Positions 7,609-13,795 of a stretch of 28,245 nt of DNA are shown piece by piece (within the stretch, counting starts at the first letter, position 1; every line of letters starts with the position of its first letter). The stretch comes from DATDAH01 sp036525535 (GTDB lineage: Bacteria > Actinomycetota > Acidimicrobiia > Acidimicrobiales > DATDAH01), in NCBI GenBank assembly GCA_036525535.1, contig DATDAH010000058.1, positions 1 to 28,245 of the forward strand. The letters are read 5' to 3'. The position numbers were made by a program, and so were the translations under genes. The notes under the pieces were generated by a model. That model was not told the origin of the DNA. It saw only the letters and a list, made by a program, of their open reading frames with translations, and ran no database searches.

Positions 7609-8025
7609 ATGAGCGACATCAGCTTCACCTCCGGGCCCCCCGAGACCGTGCTCGATCGGGAGCCCGAGGCCGCCCTCAACGCCCTGGCCGACGCCGGCGA
7701 GGACGTGGCCGCGGTGGGCCGGGTCTGCATGCAGTACCCCCGCTTCCTGGCCGGGTGGGCCCGGCTGGGCGACCTGGCCCCGGACCAGGCGTTCGCCTAC
7801 GCCGCCTACCGCACCGGGTACCACCGGGGCCTGGACCGGTTGCGCCAGAGCGGTTGGCGGGGCAGCGGGTACGTGCGCTGGGCCCATGAGGAGAATCGGG
7901 GCTTCCTGACCGCCCTGGCCGGACTGGGCCGCATCGCGGAGGCCATCGGGGAGGACGACGAGGCCGAGCGGTGCGCCGTCTTCCTGCTCCAGCTCGACCC
8001 GGCCTGGCCGCCTTCAGACGGATGA
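7609..8025 (+). CDS. DUF3151 protein
   Basis: This 138 aa protein has the features of the actinobacterial DUF3151 family, whose function is unknown: an N-terminal ETVLDREPEAALNALAD segment, then PRFLAGWARLGDLA, AYAAYRTGYHRGLDRLRQSGW, and YVRWAHEENRGFLTALAGLG, ending in a helical ECAV-type region (DEAERCAVFLLQLDPAWP). It is almost all helical and may be a TPR-like scaffold, which is an inference. The ATG start is supported by a -10 hexamer 6 bases upstream. It converges on the methyltransferase gene with a 7-base gap and no obvious hairpin. Confidence 0.88.
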   Translation: MSDISFTSGPPETVLDREPEAALNALADAGEDVAAVGRVCMQYPRFLAGWARLGDLAPDQAFAYAAYRTGYHRGLDRLRQSGWRGSGYVRWAHEENRGFLTALAGLGRIAEAIGEDDEAERCAVFLLQLDPAWPPSDG

Positions 8026-8032
8026 AGAGAAG

Positions 8033-8734
8033 CTACGCCGATGCCACGTCCGCCGGTTTGACGGCGACGATGAGGAACTGCCGTCCGAGCACCCGCCAGG
8101 CCATCGGAACCCGTAGGTAGAGACGGACGAGCCATGGCGCCTGCGGCAGCCGGCTCCGGAACGAGTACGGGATGAACCGCGGGACCACCCGCTCGATTTC
8201 GAAGCCGGCGCTGTAGAGGTGCTCGGCCACCGCAATGTGGGTGAGCGCGAGCGTGTGATCGGCGCAGTCGAAGTACTCCCGATGGCAGTAGCGGAAGTTC
8301 GGGCCGAGGACCGCGATCCGACCCGATGGGCTCATGCACTGTCGCATGCGTCGCAGGAAGCGGGCGATGTCGTCCTGGGTGGCGAGGTGCTCGAGGAGGT
8401 TCGAGACGAAGACCCCATCGAAATGGGCCTCGGGTAGAGCGACGAATCGGGCGTCACCAATGACAACCTTGACCTCGGGGTCCCGAACGGTCTCGTCGTA
8501 CTCGACGCTGTCCACGACCCAGCGCTCCTCGGCGTCGCTCGCGTTGACGAACTCGCCTCGCCCGGCCGCGGGATCGAGCACCCGCTTCGGTGAGCCCAGC
8601 CAACGGGACAACACAGGGGTCAGCTCATCCCAGATCGCCTGGCGCCGCAGTTGATCGACGTCTCGAAAGCGATAGGCGTAGAGGCGCTGGTAATCGATCC
8701 CGCGCCGATCGTCCGGCGACTCGGTCACGCTCAC
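8033..8734 (-). CDS. class I SAM-dependent methyltransferase
   Basis: This 233 aa protein has the Rossmann methyltransferase fold: motif I RVLDPAAGRGEFV at about 51-63 (Pro-Ala replaces the more usual Gly-x-Gly start), an acidic position in VDSVEYD, GDARFVALP, the motif IV region FDGVFVSNLLEHL, and LGPNFRYCHREYFDCADH. The C-terminus has a basic amphipathic stretch (SFRSRLPQAPWLVRLYLRVP) that could lie on a membrane. Such enzymes occur in glycan or lipid biosynthesis, but here it stands alone and its substrate is unknown. Base composition differs from its neighbours: 8161-8220 is about 63 % GC against 77 % for 7921-7980, which hints at horizontal acquisition. The GTG start has TAGCAT 6 bases upstream. 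Confidence 0.85.
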   Translation of the reverse strand: MSVTESPDDRRGIDYQRLYAYRFRDVDQLRRQAIWDELTPVLSRWLGSPKRVLDPAAGRGEFVNASDAEERWVVDSVEYDETVRDPEVKVVIGDARFVALPEAHFDGVFVSNLLEHLATQDDIARFLRRMRQCMSPSGRIAVLGPNFRYCHREYFDCADHTLALTHIAVAEHLYSAGFEIERVVPRFIPYSFRSRLPQAPWLVRLYLRVPMAWRVLGRQFLIVAVKPADVASA

Positions 8735-8740
8735 CGCTGG

Positions 8741-8746
8741 ATGCTA
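8741..8746 (-). promoter_or_regulatory. -10 element of the methyltransferase gene (leaderless)
   Basis: TAGCAT on the minus strand ends 6 bases before the GTG start at 8734. Confidence 0.55.
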
Positions 8747-8786
8747 CGACAGGCCGTCGAGTAGCGGTGGGGAACCGTTGTCCTGA

Positions 8787-8803
8787 CCTTGGTATGCCTT
8801 GGT
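8787..8803 (+). repeat. short direct repeat in the 172-base intergenic region
   Basis: CCTTGGT occurs at 8787-8793 and again at 8797-8803, exactly one helical turn apart. The rest of 8735-8906 shows only the methyltransferase -10 and a weak CAGCCT hexamer (8893-8898) before the next gene; I see no RNA gene or further ORF there. Confidence 0.3.
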
Positions 8804-8906
8804 CCATCTCCAGCTCGACCTCGCCTGGCCCCCGTCTCAGGACTGACCACCACCCGCCCGAGGGCCACGTTGTGACCGGCGACCGGGCCTGCCAGCCTCG
8901 ACCGGG

Positions 8907-9134
8907 ATGGCCATCGTCGCCACCGAGCAACCGACGGACCTGGTGCGGGGCAGCTCGCCCGCCTGCGCCGTCCCCGATGGCACGGCCCACGCCCTCGACC
9001 CGGGTGCACCCCGCACCTGGTGCGGCGTCGATGCCGCCTGGTTGACCCTCTGGCCGGAGCTGGCGTGGCCGCCGTCGGGCATGGCCGCCACCGACACCTG
9101 CCCGGCCTGCGAACGCGGCGTCGTGGAGGCCTGA
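8907..9134 (+). CDS. small Cys-rich protein of unknown function
   Basis: This is a 75 aa protein. A cysteine at position 20, a His at 28, RTWCG near 38 and a CPAC motif near the C-terminus (DTCPACERG) form a spacing compatible with a structural zinc site, and the middle is rich in Trp (AAWLTLWPELAWPP). No named family is recognised. ATG 8907 is taken because a CAGCCT hexamer ends 8 bases upstream and Met-initiated translation gives a compact protein. The antisense frame across this region is also open, but is Arg/Gly/Pro-rich and looks like a shadow. Confidence 0.55.
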   Translation: MAIVATEQPTDLVRGSSPACAVPDGTAHALDPGAPRTWCGVDAAWLTLWPELAWPPSGMAATDTCPACERGVVEA

Positions 9135-9185
9135 GGGCCCATGCAGGGTCCGTGACCACAGGGCGTGGTCCATCGCATACTGAAA

Positions 9186-9196
9186 GTGACTGTCAC
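9186..9196. promoter_or_regulatory. perfect palindrome GTGAC-T-GTCAC, possible operator
   Basis: A perfect inverted repeat follows directly on a -10-like CATACT (9176-9181). If that hexamer is used, the palindrome covers the transcription start, a classical position for a repressor site. No regulator gene is adjacent. Confidence 0.35.
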
Positions 9197-9218
9197 ACCC
9201 CGTGAGTGGGTTGGGGCC

Positions 9219-9539
9219 GTGGTCGAGGTCATTGATGCGGACGAGGTCATCGACGAGGCGTTGGACCGGCTCGCCGACGAGGATCGGTCGGAGTGGTCGG
9301 TGGCCGCCGAGACCCAGCGGGCCGTCGAGTTGACCGAGCTCGGGGCGCGGTTGGAGACCACGACGGTGGCCGCGGTGGGGGACAGGGAGGCGGCGGGGGG
9401 CTGGTACCTCGGCGCGTACGACCCGGTGAGCAGGCACTGCTCGGTCACCCGTCCACTCGGCATCACCCGGACCGGTGACGGCGAGGTCCTCCTCTCCGAC
9501 GACCGTGACCCACCGCCGGAGGGAGTGACCGGCCGGTAG
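9219..9539 (+). CDS. small acidic protein of unknown function
   Basis: This is a 106 aa protein when started at GTG 9219 (in-frame GTG codons at 9165 and 9186 are alternatives). The N-terminal part is acidic and helical (VEVIDADEVIDEALDRLADED), followed by two strand-like segments (LETTTVAAVGD, GGWYLGAYDP) and a basic patch around HCSVTRPLGITRT. No family is recognised. I favour 9219 because the upstream part would contain the palindrome at the likely transcription start. Its TAG stop forms the first half of the -10 hexamer of the flavin reductase gene. Confidence 0.5.
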   Translation: MVEVIDADEVIDEALDRLADEDRSEWSVAAETQRAVELTELGARLETTTVAAVGDREAAGGWYLGAYDPVSRHCSVTRPLGITRTGDGEVLLSDDRDPPPEGVTGR

Positions 9540-9542
9540 GTT
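9537..9542 (+). promoter_or_regulatory. -10 element of the flavin reductase gene, fused to the upstream stop codon
   Basis: TAGGTT begins with the TAG stop of the preceding gene and ends 7 bases before ATG 9550. Confidence 0.5.
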
Positions 9543-9549
9543 CCAAGCC

Positions 9550-10110
9550 ATGGGTGAACCGGGTGGCACTGGACCTGTCGGGCCGTATCCGGCAGGAGTC
9601 GAGGGACCGGAGGCCGAGGACGAGTACGACCGCCTCCGTCGGCGCGTCCTCTGGTCGCTGCCCTACGGGCTGTACGTCGTCGGCAGCCGCGCGGGCGAGC
9701 GGCGGAACGGGATGACCATCAACTTCGTCTCCCAGGTGTCCATGAACCCGAAGCTGATGGGCATCGGCGTCGAAGCCGAGGCCGTGACCCACCAATTGAT
9801 CACCGAAGGTGGCATCTTCGCCCTCAACACGATCAGCCGGGAGGACCGGGCCATCGTGCGCAAGTTCACCAAGCCCGTCGAGGTCGACGCCGAAGCCTCG
9901 ACCCTCAACGGCTTCCCGTTCCACGACGGCCTCACCGGCGCCCCGATCCTGGACCAAGCGGTCGCCTACGTGGACTGCGAGGTCCGCCAGGCCCTCGACC
10001 TGGGCAACCACACGCTCTTCATCGGCGAGGTGGTCGACGCCGGCTTCCAGTCCGACGAGGACACCGAGGTCCTCCGCATGGAGGACACGCGGCTGAACTA
10101 CGGCGGCTGA
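9550..10110 (+). CDS. flavin reductase-like (FMN-binding split-barrel) protein
   Basis: This 186 aa protein matches the flavin reductase-like family. After a hydrophilic N-terminal extension of about 35 residues, the core reads YGLYVVGSRAGERRNGMTIN, FVSQVSMNPKLMGIGVE, then GGIFALNTISRED, VDCEVRQALDLGNHTLFIGEVVDAG and a terminal RMEDTRLNYGG. The strand-turn pattern around NGMTINFVSQVS is the flavin-binding region. Members supply reduced FMN to monooxygenases or are diffusible flavin oxidoreductases; no partner oxygenase is adjacent, so its client is unknown. The start is fixed by the hexamer 7 bases upstream. Confidence 0.87.
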   Translation: MGEPGGTGPVGPYPAGVEGPEAEDEYDRLRRRVLWSLPYGLYVVGSRAGERRNGMTINFVSQVSMNPKLMGIGVEAEAVTHQLITEGGIFALNTISREDRAIVRKFTKPVEVDAEASTLNGFPFHDGLTGAPILDQAVAYVDCEVRQALDLGNHTLFIGEVVDAGFQSDEDTEVLRMEDTRLNYGG

Positions 10111-10129
10111 CCCTTCACGAGCCGACCCG

Positions 10130-10135
10130 TAGCAT
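10130..10135 (+). promoter_or_regulatory. -10 element of the PLP-lyase-like gene (leaderless)
   Basis: TAGCAT ends 7 bases before GTG 10143. Confidence 0.5.
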
Positions 10136-10142
10136 CGGCGGC

Positions 10143-11390
10143 GTGGACATCGCCGGGCCCCAGATCACGAGCTTCCCCGAGACGGGGGTGGGGGTCGACG
10201 AGCTGCTGGCGGAGATCGACGAGGAACGCGCCGGCGACATCGACTGGCGGGCTGGTCGGGCCTTCAGCCTCGTCTACCACCACCACGATGACGTGCTCGA
10301 GGGCCTGCAGCACGAGGTAGCCGATCGCTTCCTGCACGAGAACGCCCTGAACCCGTTCGCCTACCGGACCCTGCCCCGCATGGAGCAGGAGGTCGTCCTG
10401 ATGGCCGGGGACCTCTTCGGTGGCGAGCCGGGCGCCGGGTCGCTGACGTCGGGCGGGACCGAGAGCATCTTCCTGGCCGTGCAAGTGGCTCGAGACCACG
10501 CCCGGGAGAACGGCATCGCCGAGCCCGAGCTGCTGACGGCGAACACGGCCCACCCGGCCTTCGCGAAAGCGGCCAAGTACCTGGACGTGGCCCACCGCAA
10601 GATCCCCGTGGCCGAGGACCTCCGGCTGCACGGCGAGCAGGTGGCGGAGGCCATCGGCGCGCAAACGGCCCTCGTCGTGGGCTCGGCCCCCTGCTACCCG
10701 TTCGGCGTCATCGACCACATCACCGACATCGCCGCGGTGGCCCAGGACGCGGGCGTTCTCTGCCACGTCGACGCCTGCCTCGGTGGCTGGCTCCTGCCGT
10801 GGTGGGCGCGCCTGGGCGAGACCGTGCCGCCGTGGGACCTCCGGGTCGACGGCGTGACCTCGCTGTCCGCGGACGTGCACAAGTACGGCTACGCCACGAA
10901 GGGGGCGTCGACGGTCCTCTACGCGTCCCGCGACCTCTATCGCCACCAGTTCTTCCTCTACGACGAATGGCCCGGCGGCCTCTACGGCTCGTCCACCTCC
11001 GCCGGTACCCGGGGCGGGGTTCCGATCGCCGAGGCCTGGGCGGCGGTGCGACATCTCGGGGCCGAGGGCTACCTTCGCCTCGCCGAAGTCGTACGGGACG
11101 CCACTCACGGGTTCCAGGCCGGGATCGCGGGCATCGACGGCCTGGACATCACCGGCGACCCGGACCTCTCGGTCTTCGAGTTCGGCTCGACCACCCTCGA
11201 CATCGGGGGCGTGGCCGACGTCATGGACGACCGGGGCTGGCACCTCGACCGCCAGCAGGGTGGGCTCCACGTGATGGTCTCGCCCGGTCATGCCGACGTC
11301 GTGGACCGATTCGTGGCCGATCTGACCGAAGCCGTCGACGAGCACGAGGCCAGCCGCGGCCGCGAGGCCACCTACGGCGGGACGGTCTGA
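10143..11390 (+). CDS. PLP-dependent lyase/decarboxylase, sphingosine-1-phosphate lyase-like
   Basis: This 415 aa fold-type I PLP enzyme is of the group II decarboxylase/sphingosine-1-phosphate lyase family. SLTSGGTESI (100-109) binds the PLP phosphate, His138 in NTAHPAF stacks on the ring, Asp210 in CHVDACLGG pairs with the pyridine nitrogen, and Lys247 in SADVHKYGYATKG is the Schiff-base lysine. The order and wording of these motifs, including the HKYGYATKG turn, are closest to sphingosine-phosphate lyases rather than glutamate decarboxylases. It lacks the membrane-spanning N-terminus of the eukaryotic enzyme. The substrate in an organism without obvious sphingolipid genes nearby is unknown. 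mobA begins one base after its stop. Confidence 0.87.
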   Translation: MDIAGPQITSFPETGVGVDELLAEIDEERAGDIDWRAGRAFSLVYHHHDDVLEGLQHEVADRFLHENALNPFAYRTLPRMEQEVVLMAGDLFGGEPGAGSLTSGGTESIFLAVQVARDHARENGIAEPELLTANTAHPAFAKAAKYLDVAHRKIPVAEDLRLHGEQVAEAIGAQTALVVGSAPCYPFGVIDHITDIAAVAQDAGVLCHVDACLGGWLLPWWARLGETVPPWDLRVDGVTSLSADVHKYGYATKGASTVLYASRDLYRHQFFLYDEWPGGLYGSSTSAGTRGGVPIAEAWAAVRHLGAEGYLRLAEVVRDATHGFQAGIAGIDGLDITGDPDLSVFEFGSTTLDIGGVADVMDDRGWHLDRQQGGLHVMVSPGHADVVDRFVADLTEAVDEHEASRGREATYGGTV

Positions 11391-11391
11391 T

Positions 11392-11991
11392 CTGTCCGAG
11401 CGACCGCCCTACGCCGGGGCCGTGCTGACCGGTGGGTCCAGCCGGCGCATGGGAACCGACAAGGCCTTCCTGGTCGTCGACGGGCAGCCGCTGGCGGTCA
11501 TCGTGGCCGACGCCCTGCGCACGGCGGGCGCCGACCGGGTCGTCGCCGTCGGTGGGGACCTGGACGGCCTCAGGGCACTCGGCCTGGACGCCGTGCCCGA
11601 CCTCCACGCCGGGGAGGGACCGCTGGGCGGGATCCTCACGGCCCTCGATGCCACCACCGAGGACGTCGTCGTGGTCCTGGCCTGCGACCTGCCCGGCGCC
11701 GACCCGGCCACCATCACGACCGTCGTGGAGGCGCTGGGCGACGCGGACATGGCGGCGCCGCTCCGTGACGGCCGCCACGAGCTCCTGCACGCCGCCTACC
11801 GCCGCCGGGCCCAGCCGGTGCTGGCCGCCGCCTTCGCGGCCGGGGAGCGGGCCGTGCACCGAGCCGTGCGCGGGCTGACGGTCGTCGGCGTCACCGGTCT
11901 GGCCGATCGGGCTCTGGCCGACGCGGACACCCCCGCGCAGCTCGGGCTGGACCCAACCGAGGGCAACCACGGAGGCGTGGGTTCGGGCTGA
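11392..11991 (+). CDS. mobA: molybdenum cofactor guanylyltransferase, probable CTG start
   Basis: This protein transfers GMP from GTP to molybdopterin to form the MGD cofactor, by family knowledge. The nucleotidyltransferase signature AGAVLTGGSSRRMGTDKA and the metal-binding LACDLPGADP (Asp99 counted from CTG 11392) are clear, and the total length of 199 aa fits MobA. The first standard start, GTG 11422, would begin at LTGG and cut away the first beta strand; no ATG, GTG or TTG precedes it in frame after the previous gene. CTG 11392 lies one base after the lyase stop codon, with GGCGGGA about 9 bases before it as a possible ribosome binding site. A narrower NTP-transferase role (MobA-like) cannot be excluded. 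Confidence 0.85.
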   Translation: MSERPPYAGAVLTGGSSRRMGTDKAFLVVDGQPLAVIVADALRTAGADRVVAVGGDLDGLRALGLDAVPDLHAGEGPLGGILTALDATTEDVVVVLACDLPGADPATITTVVEALGDADMAAPLRDGRHELLHAAYRRRAQPVLAAAFAAGERAVHRAVRGLTVVGVTGLADRALADADTPAQLGLDPTEGNHGGVGSG

Positions 11992-12043
11992 GCGTCGTCG
12001 GGGCATGTCCGGCGCTCGGTCTGGCCCTCCACGGCGGCACAGG

Positions 12044-12049
12044 TACCCT
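12044..12049 (+). promoter_or_regulatory. -10 element of the rhodanese-rnd operon (leaderless)
   Basis: TACCCT ends 7 bases before ATG 12057. Confidence 0.5.
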
Positions 12050-12056
12050 GCCCCCG

Positions 12057-12374
12057 ATGGATGTCCCGGTGATCGATGTGCACGAACTGTCGGCCCAGCG
12101 CGACGCCGGGGCGGCCGTGCTCGACGTCCGCAACCCCGACGAGTACGACGAGGCCCATGTCCCCGACGTGATCCTCATCCCCCTGGGTGAACTGGTCGAG
12201 CGGGTCGACGAGGTGCCGGCCGGCGGCACCCTCCCGGTGATCTGCCGTTCCGGGGCCCGCAGCCTCCAGGCTGCCGAGTGGCTCCGGGGCCAGGGCATCG
12301 ATGCCGTCAACGTCGCCGGAGGAACGCTGGCCTGGATCGACGCCGGCCTCCCGGTCGACTCGGCCGAGGGATAG
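12057..12374 (+). CDS. single-domain rhodanese
   Basis: This 105 aa protein is a complete single rhodanese domain. AVLDVRNPDEYDEAHVPDVI contains the CH2A motif, and the active-site loop CRSGAR places the persulfide-forming cysteine at 63, followed by SLQAAEWLRGQGIDAVNVAGG. Members carry sulfur as a persulfide for transfer or detoxification. It is the first gene of a pair with ribonuclease D, which starts 5 bases after the stop. It lies close to mobA, and sulfur transfer to molybdopterin precursors is one possible, unproven role. No signal peptide is present. Confidence 0.92.
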   Translation: MDVPVIDVHELSAQRDAGAAVLDVRNPDEYDEAHVPDVILIPLGELVERVDEVPAGGTLPVICRSGARSLQAAEWLRGQGIDAVNVAGGTLAWIDAGLPVDSAEG

Positions 12375-12379
12375 AGAGG

Positions 12380-13585
12380 CTGGCCACGCCCCCGTCCGTC
12401 GTCACCGACGACGCCGGACTGGCCGAACTCGTCCGCCGGCTCCTCGATGTCGAGGTCTGGGCCTTCGACACCGAGTTCCACCGAGAACGCACCTACTTCC
12501 CGGAGCTGGCCCTCGTGCAGCTGGCCTGGGAGGAACAGGTCGTGCTCGTCGACCCGCTGGCCGTCGACATCGCCCCGATGGCAGAGCTGCTCGACGGACC
12601 GGGCCTCGCGGTGGTGCACGCCGCCAGCCAGGATCTCGAGGTCCTGCTCGCCACCTGCGGCACCGTCCCTCGCCGGCTCTTCGACACCCAGCTGGCCGCC
12701 GGCTTCCTCGGTTCGTCGACCCCATCGCTGGCCACGTTGCTGGCCAGCGAGCTGGGCGTGCGCCTGCCCAAGGCCGACCGGCTGAGCGACTGGCTGCGTC
12801 GCCCGTTGTCGGCGCGCCAGCTCGACTACGCCGCGTCCGATGTGGCCCACCTGATCGAGCTCCACGCCAAGCAGGAGCGCCAGCTCGTCGAACACGGGCG
12901 CCTGGGGTGGGCCGAAGGCGAGTTCGCGACGGTGGTGGCCGACGCCCGCGACGGTCGGGACCCCGAGGAGGCCTGGCGCCGCGTGAAGGAGGCCCGCCGG
13001 CTCAAGGACCGCTCCGCCGCGGTGGCCCGCGCCGTGGCTGCCTGGCGGGAACGGCGAGCCGCCGAGATCAACCGCCCGGTGCGCCACGTCCTGTCTGACC
13101 TGGCCATCGTGGCCATCGCCCAGCGGGCGCCCCGCACCCCCGAGGAGCTGGCCGATGTCCGGGGCGTCGACCGCGGCGGCACCAAGGGCGCGGTGGGCCG
13201 GTCCCTCCTGGAGGCCGTCGAGGAAGGCCTCGTGGCCGATCCGCCCGCCGACGATGGTGCCCCGGAGCTGCGCCGCGACCTGCGCCCGGCGGCGACCCTG
13301 GCCTCGGCCTGGCTGGCTCAGCACGCCCGGGACCTCGACCTCGACCCCGGCATGCTGGCCACCCGGACCGACATCGAGTCCTATCTCAGCGGTGACCAGG
13401 CCTCTCGGCTGCGCTCGGGCTGGCGGGCCGAGGTCGTCGGCCAGGCGCTGGATGGCCTCCTCGACGGCTCGGTCGCCGTCGCGTTCGACGACGGCGAGCT
13501 GGTGTTGGAGGTGCGTTCGCACGATCCGGTGACACCGCTACAATCCGATGTCCAGGCACGCCAGGGTGGGGAGAGCGCCCCGTGA
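12380..13585 (+). CDS. rnd: ribonuclease D (DEDDy exonuclease with HRDC domain), probable CTG start
   Basis: This 401 aa protein is a 3'-5' exoribonuclease of the RNase D type that trims tRNA and other RNA 3' ends. Counting from CTG 12380, Exo I is AFDTEFHRERTYFP with Asp30 and Glu32, Exo II is VHAASQDLEVL with Asp85, and Exo III is LDYAASDVAHL with Tyr150 and Asp154, so all four DEDDy residues are present. An HRDC domain follows at roughly 205-275 (NRPVRHVLSDLAIVAIAQRAP), with a further helical C-terminal segment. No ATG/GTG/TTG is suitably placed: the nearest, GTG 12278, would overlap the rhodanese gene by 97 bases. CTG 12380 has GAGGG 9 bases upstream. The stop overlaps a five-codon ORF leading to the next gene. 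Confidence 0.9.
   Translation: MATPPSVVTDDAGLAELVRRLLDVEVWAFDTEFHRERTYFPELALVQLAWEEQVVLVDPLAVDIAPMAELLDGPGLAVVHAASQDLEVLLATCGTVPRRLFDTQLAAGFLGSSTPSLATLLASELGVRLPKADRLSDWLRRPLSARQLDYAASDVAHLIELHAKQERQLVEHGRLGWAEGEFATVVADARDGRDPEEAWRRVKEARRLKDRSAAVARAVAAWRERRAAEINRPVRHVLSDLAIVAIAQRAPRTPEELADVRGVDRGGTKGAVGRSLLEAVEEGLVADPPADDGAPELRRDLRPAATLASAWLAQHARDLDLDPGMLATRTDIESYLSGDQASRLRSGWRAEVVGQALDGLLDGSVAVAFDDGELVLEVRSHDPVTPLQSDVQARQGGESAP
13539..13544 (+). promoter_or_regulatory. -10 element inside the end of rnd
   Basis: TACAAT is the best -10 match in the window and is unusual in such GC-rich coding sequence. Only 3 bases separate it from ATG 13548, so the transcript probably starts near 13551 and the gene at 13596 has a leader of about 45 bases. 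Confidence 0.45.
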
Positions 13586-13599
13586 ACTTCAACCCATGA
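13582..13599 (+). other. five-codon mini-ORF linking rnd to the next gene
   Basis: GTG AAC TTC AAC CCA TGA (MNFNP) starts inside the rnd stop (GTGA) and ends inside the next start (ATGA). GGGGAG about 8 bases upstream is a good ribosome binding site for it, whereas ATG 13596 has none at normal distance. It may couple translation of the downstream gene. Confidence 0.35.
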
Positions 13600-13784
13600 A
13601 GAAGGGTCGGCATCGTCGCTTCGAAGAGGCCCGTGCGCTGAAGCACACGCGGACCGAGTTCGATGACGTCCTCGAGGGCACCGACCAGCAGCCGTGCGCC
13701 GAGTGCGGCGCCGAGCCCGGTGACGAGCACGCCAGCTGGTGCCTGGCCGCGGAAGCGTTGAAGGAAGAGGACTGGGCCGGCTGA
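13596..13784 (+). CDS. small Cys/His protein of unknown function
   Basis: This is a 62 aa protein. A basic N-terminus (MKKGRHRRFEEARALKH) is followed by an acidic helix and the motif CAECGAEPGDEHASWC, i.e. C-x2-C-x7-H-x3-C, a good candidate for one structural zinc ion. No named family is recognised; a nucleic-acid-binding role would fit the basic N-terminus but is only a guess. An upstream in-frame ATG at 13548 exists, but it lies 3 bases after the -10 hexamer and adds the unconvincing residues SRHARVGRAPRELQP. The gene converges on the McrC-like gene, and both stops lie in one hairpin. Confidence 0.65.
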   Translation: MKKGRHRRFEEARALKHTRTEFDDVLEGTDQQPCAECGAEPGDEHASWCLAAEALKEEDWAG

Positions 13785-13795
13785 CGCCGGTCAGC
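13780..13795. terminator. hairpin around opposing stop codons
   Basis: GCTGAC-GCCG-GTCAGC is a perfect 6-bp stem with a 4-base loop. It contains the TGA of the small Cys/His gene (13782-13784) and the TGA of the minus-strand gene (complement of 13791-13793). There is no U-tract. Confidence 0.45.

Noticed and set aside
8625..9569. Minus-strand ORF of 314 codons across the small genes at 8907-9539
   Set aside because: It has no domain, covers a methyltransferase promoter and part of its gene, and two small plus-strand genes with plausible starts fit better; some doubt remains because those genes are themselves unrecognised.
11891..13522. Minus-strand ORF of 543 codons opposite the rhodanese and rnd genes
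   Set aside because: It is a shadow of ribonuclease D with its complete DEDDy motif set; no domain is visible in the antisense translation.
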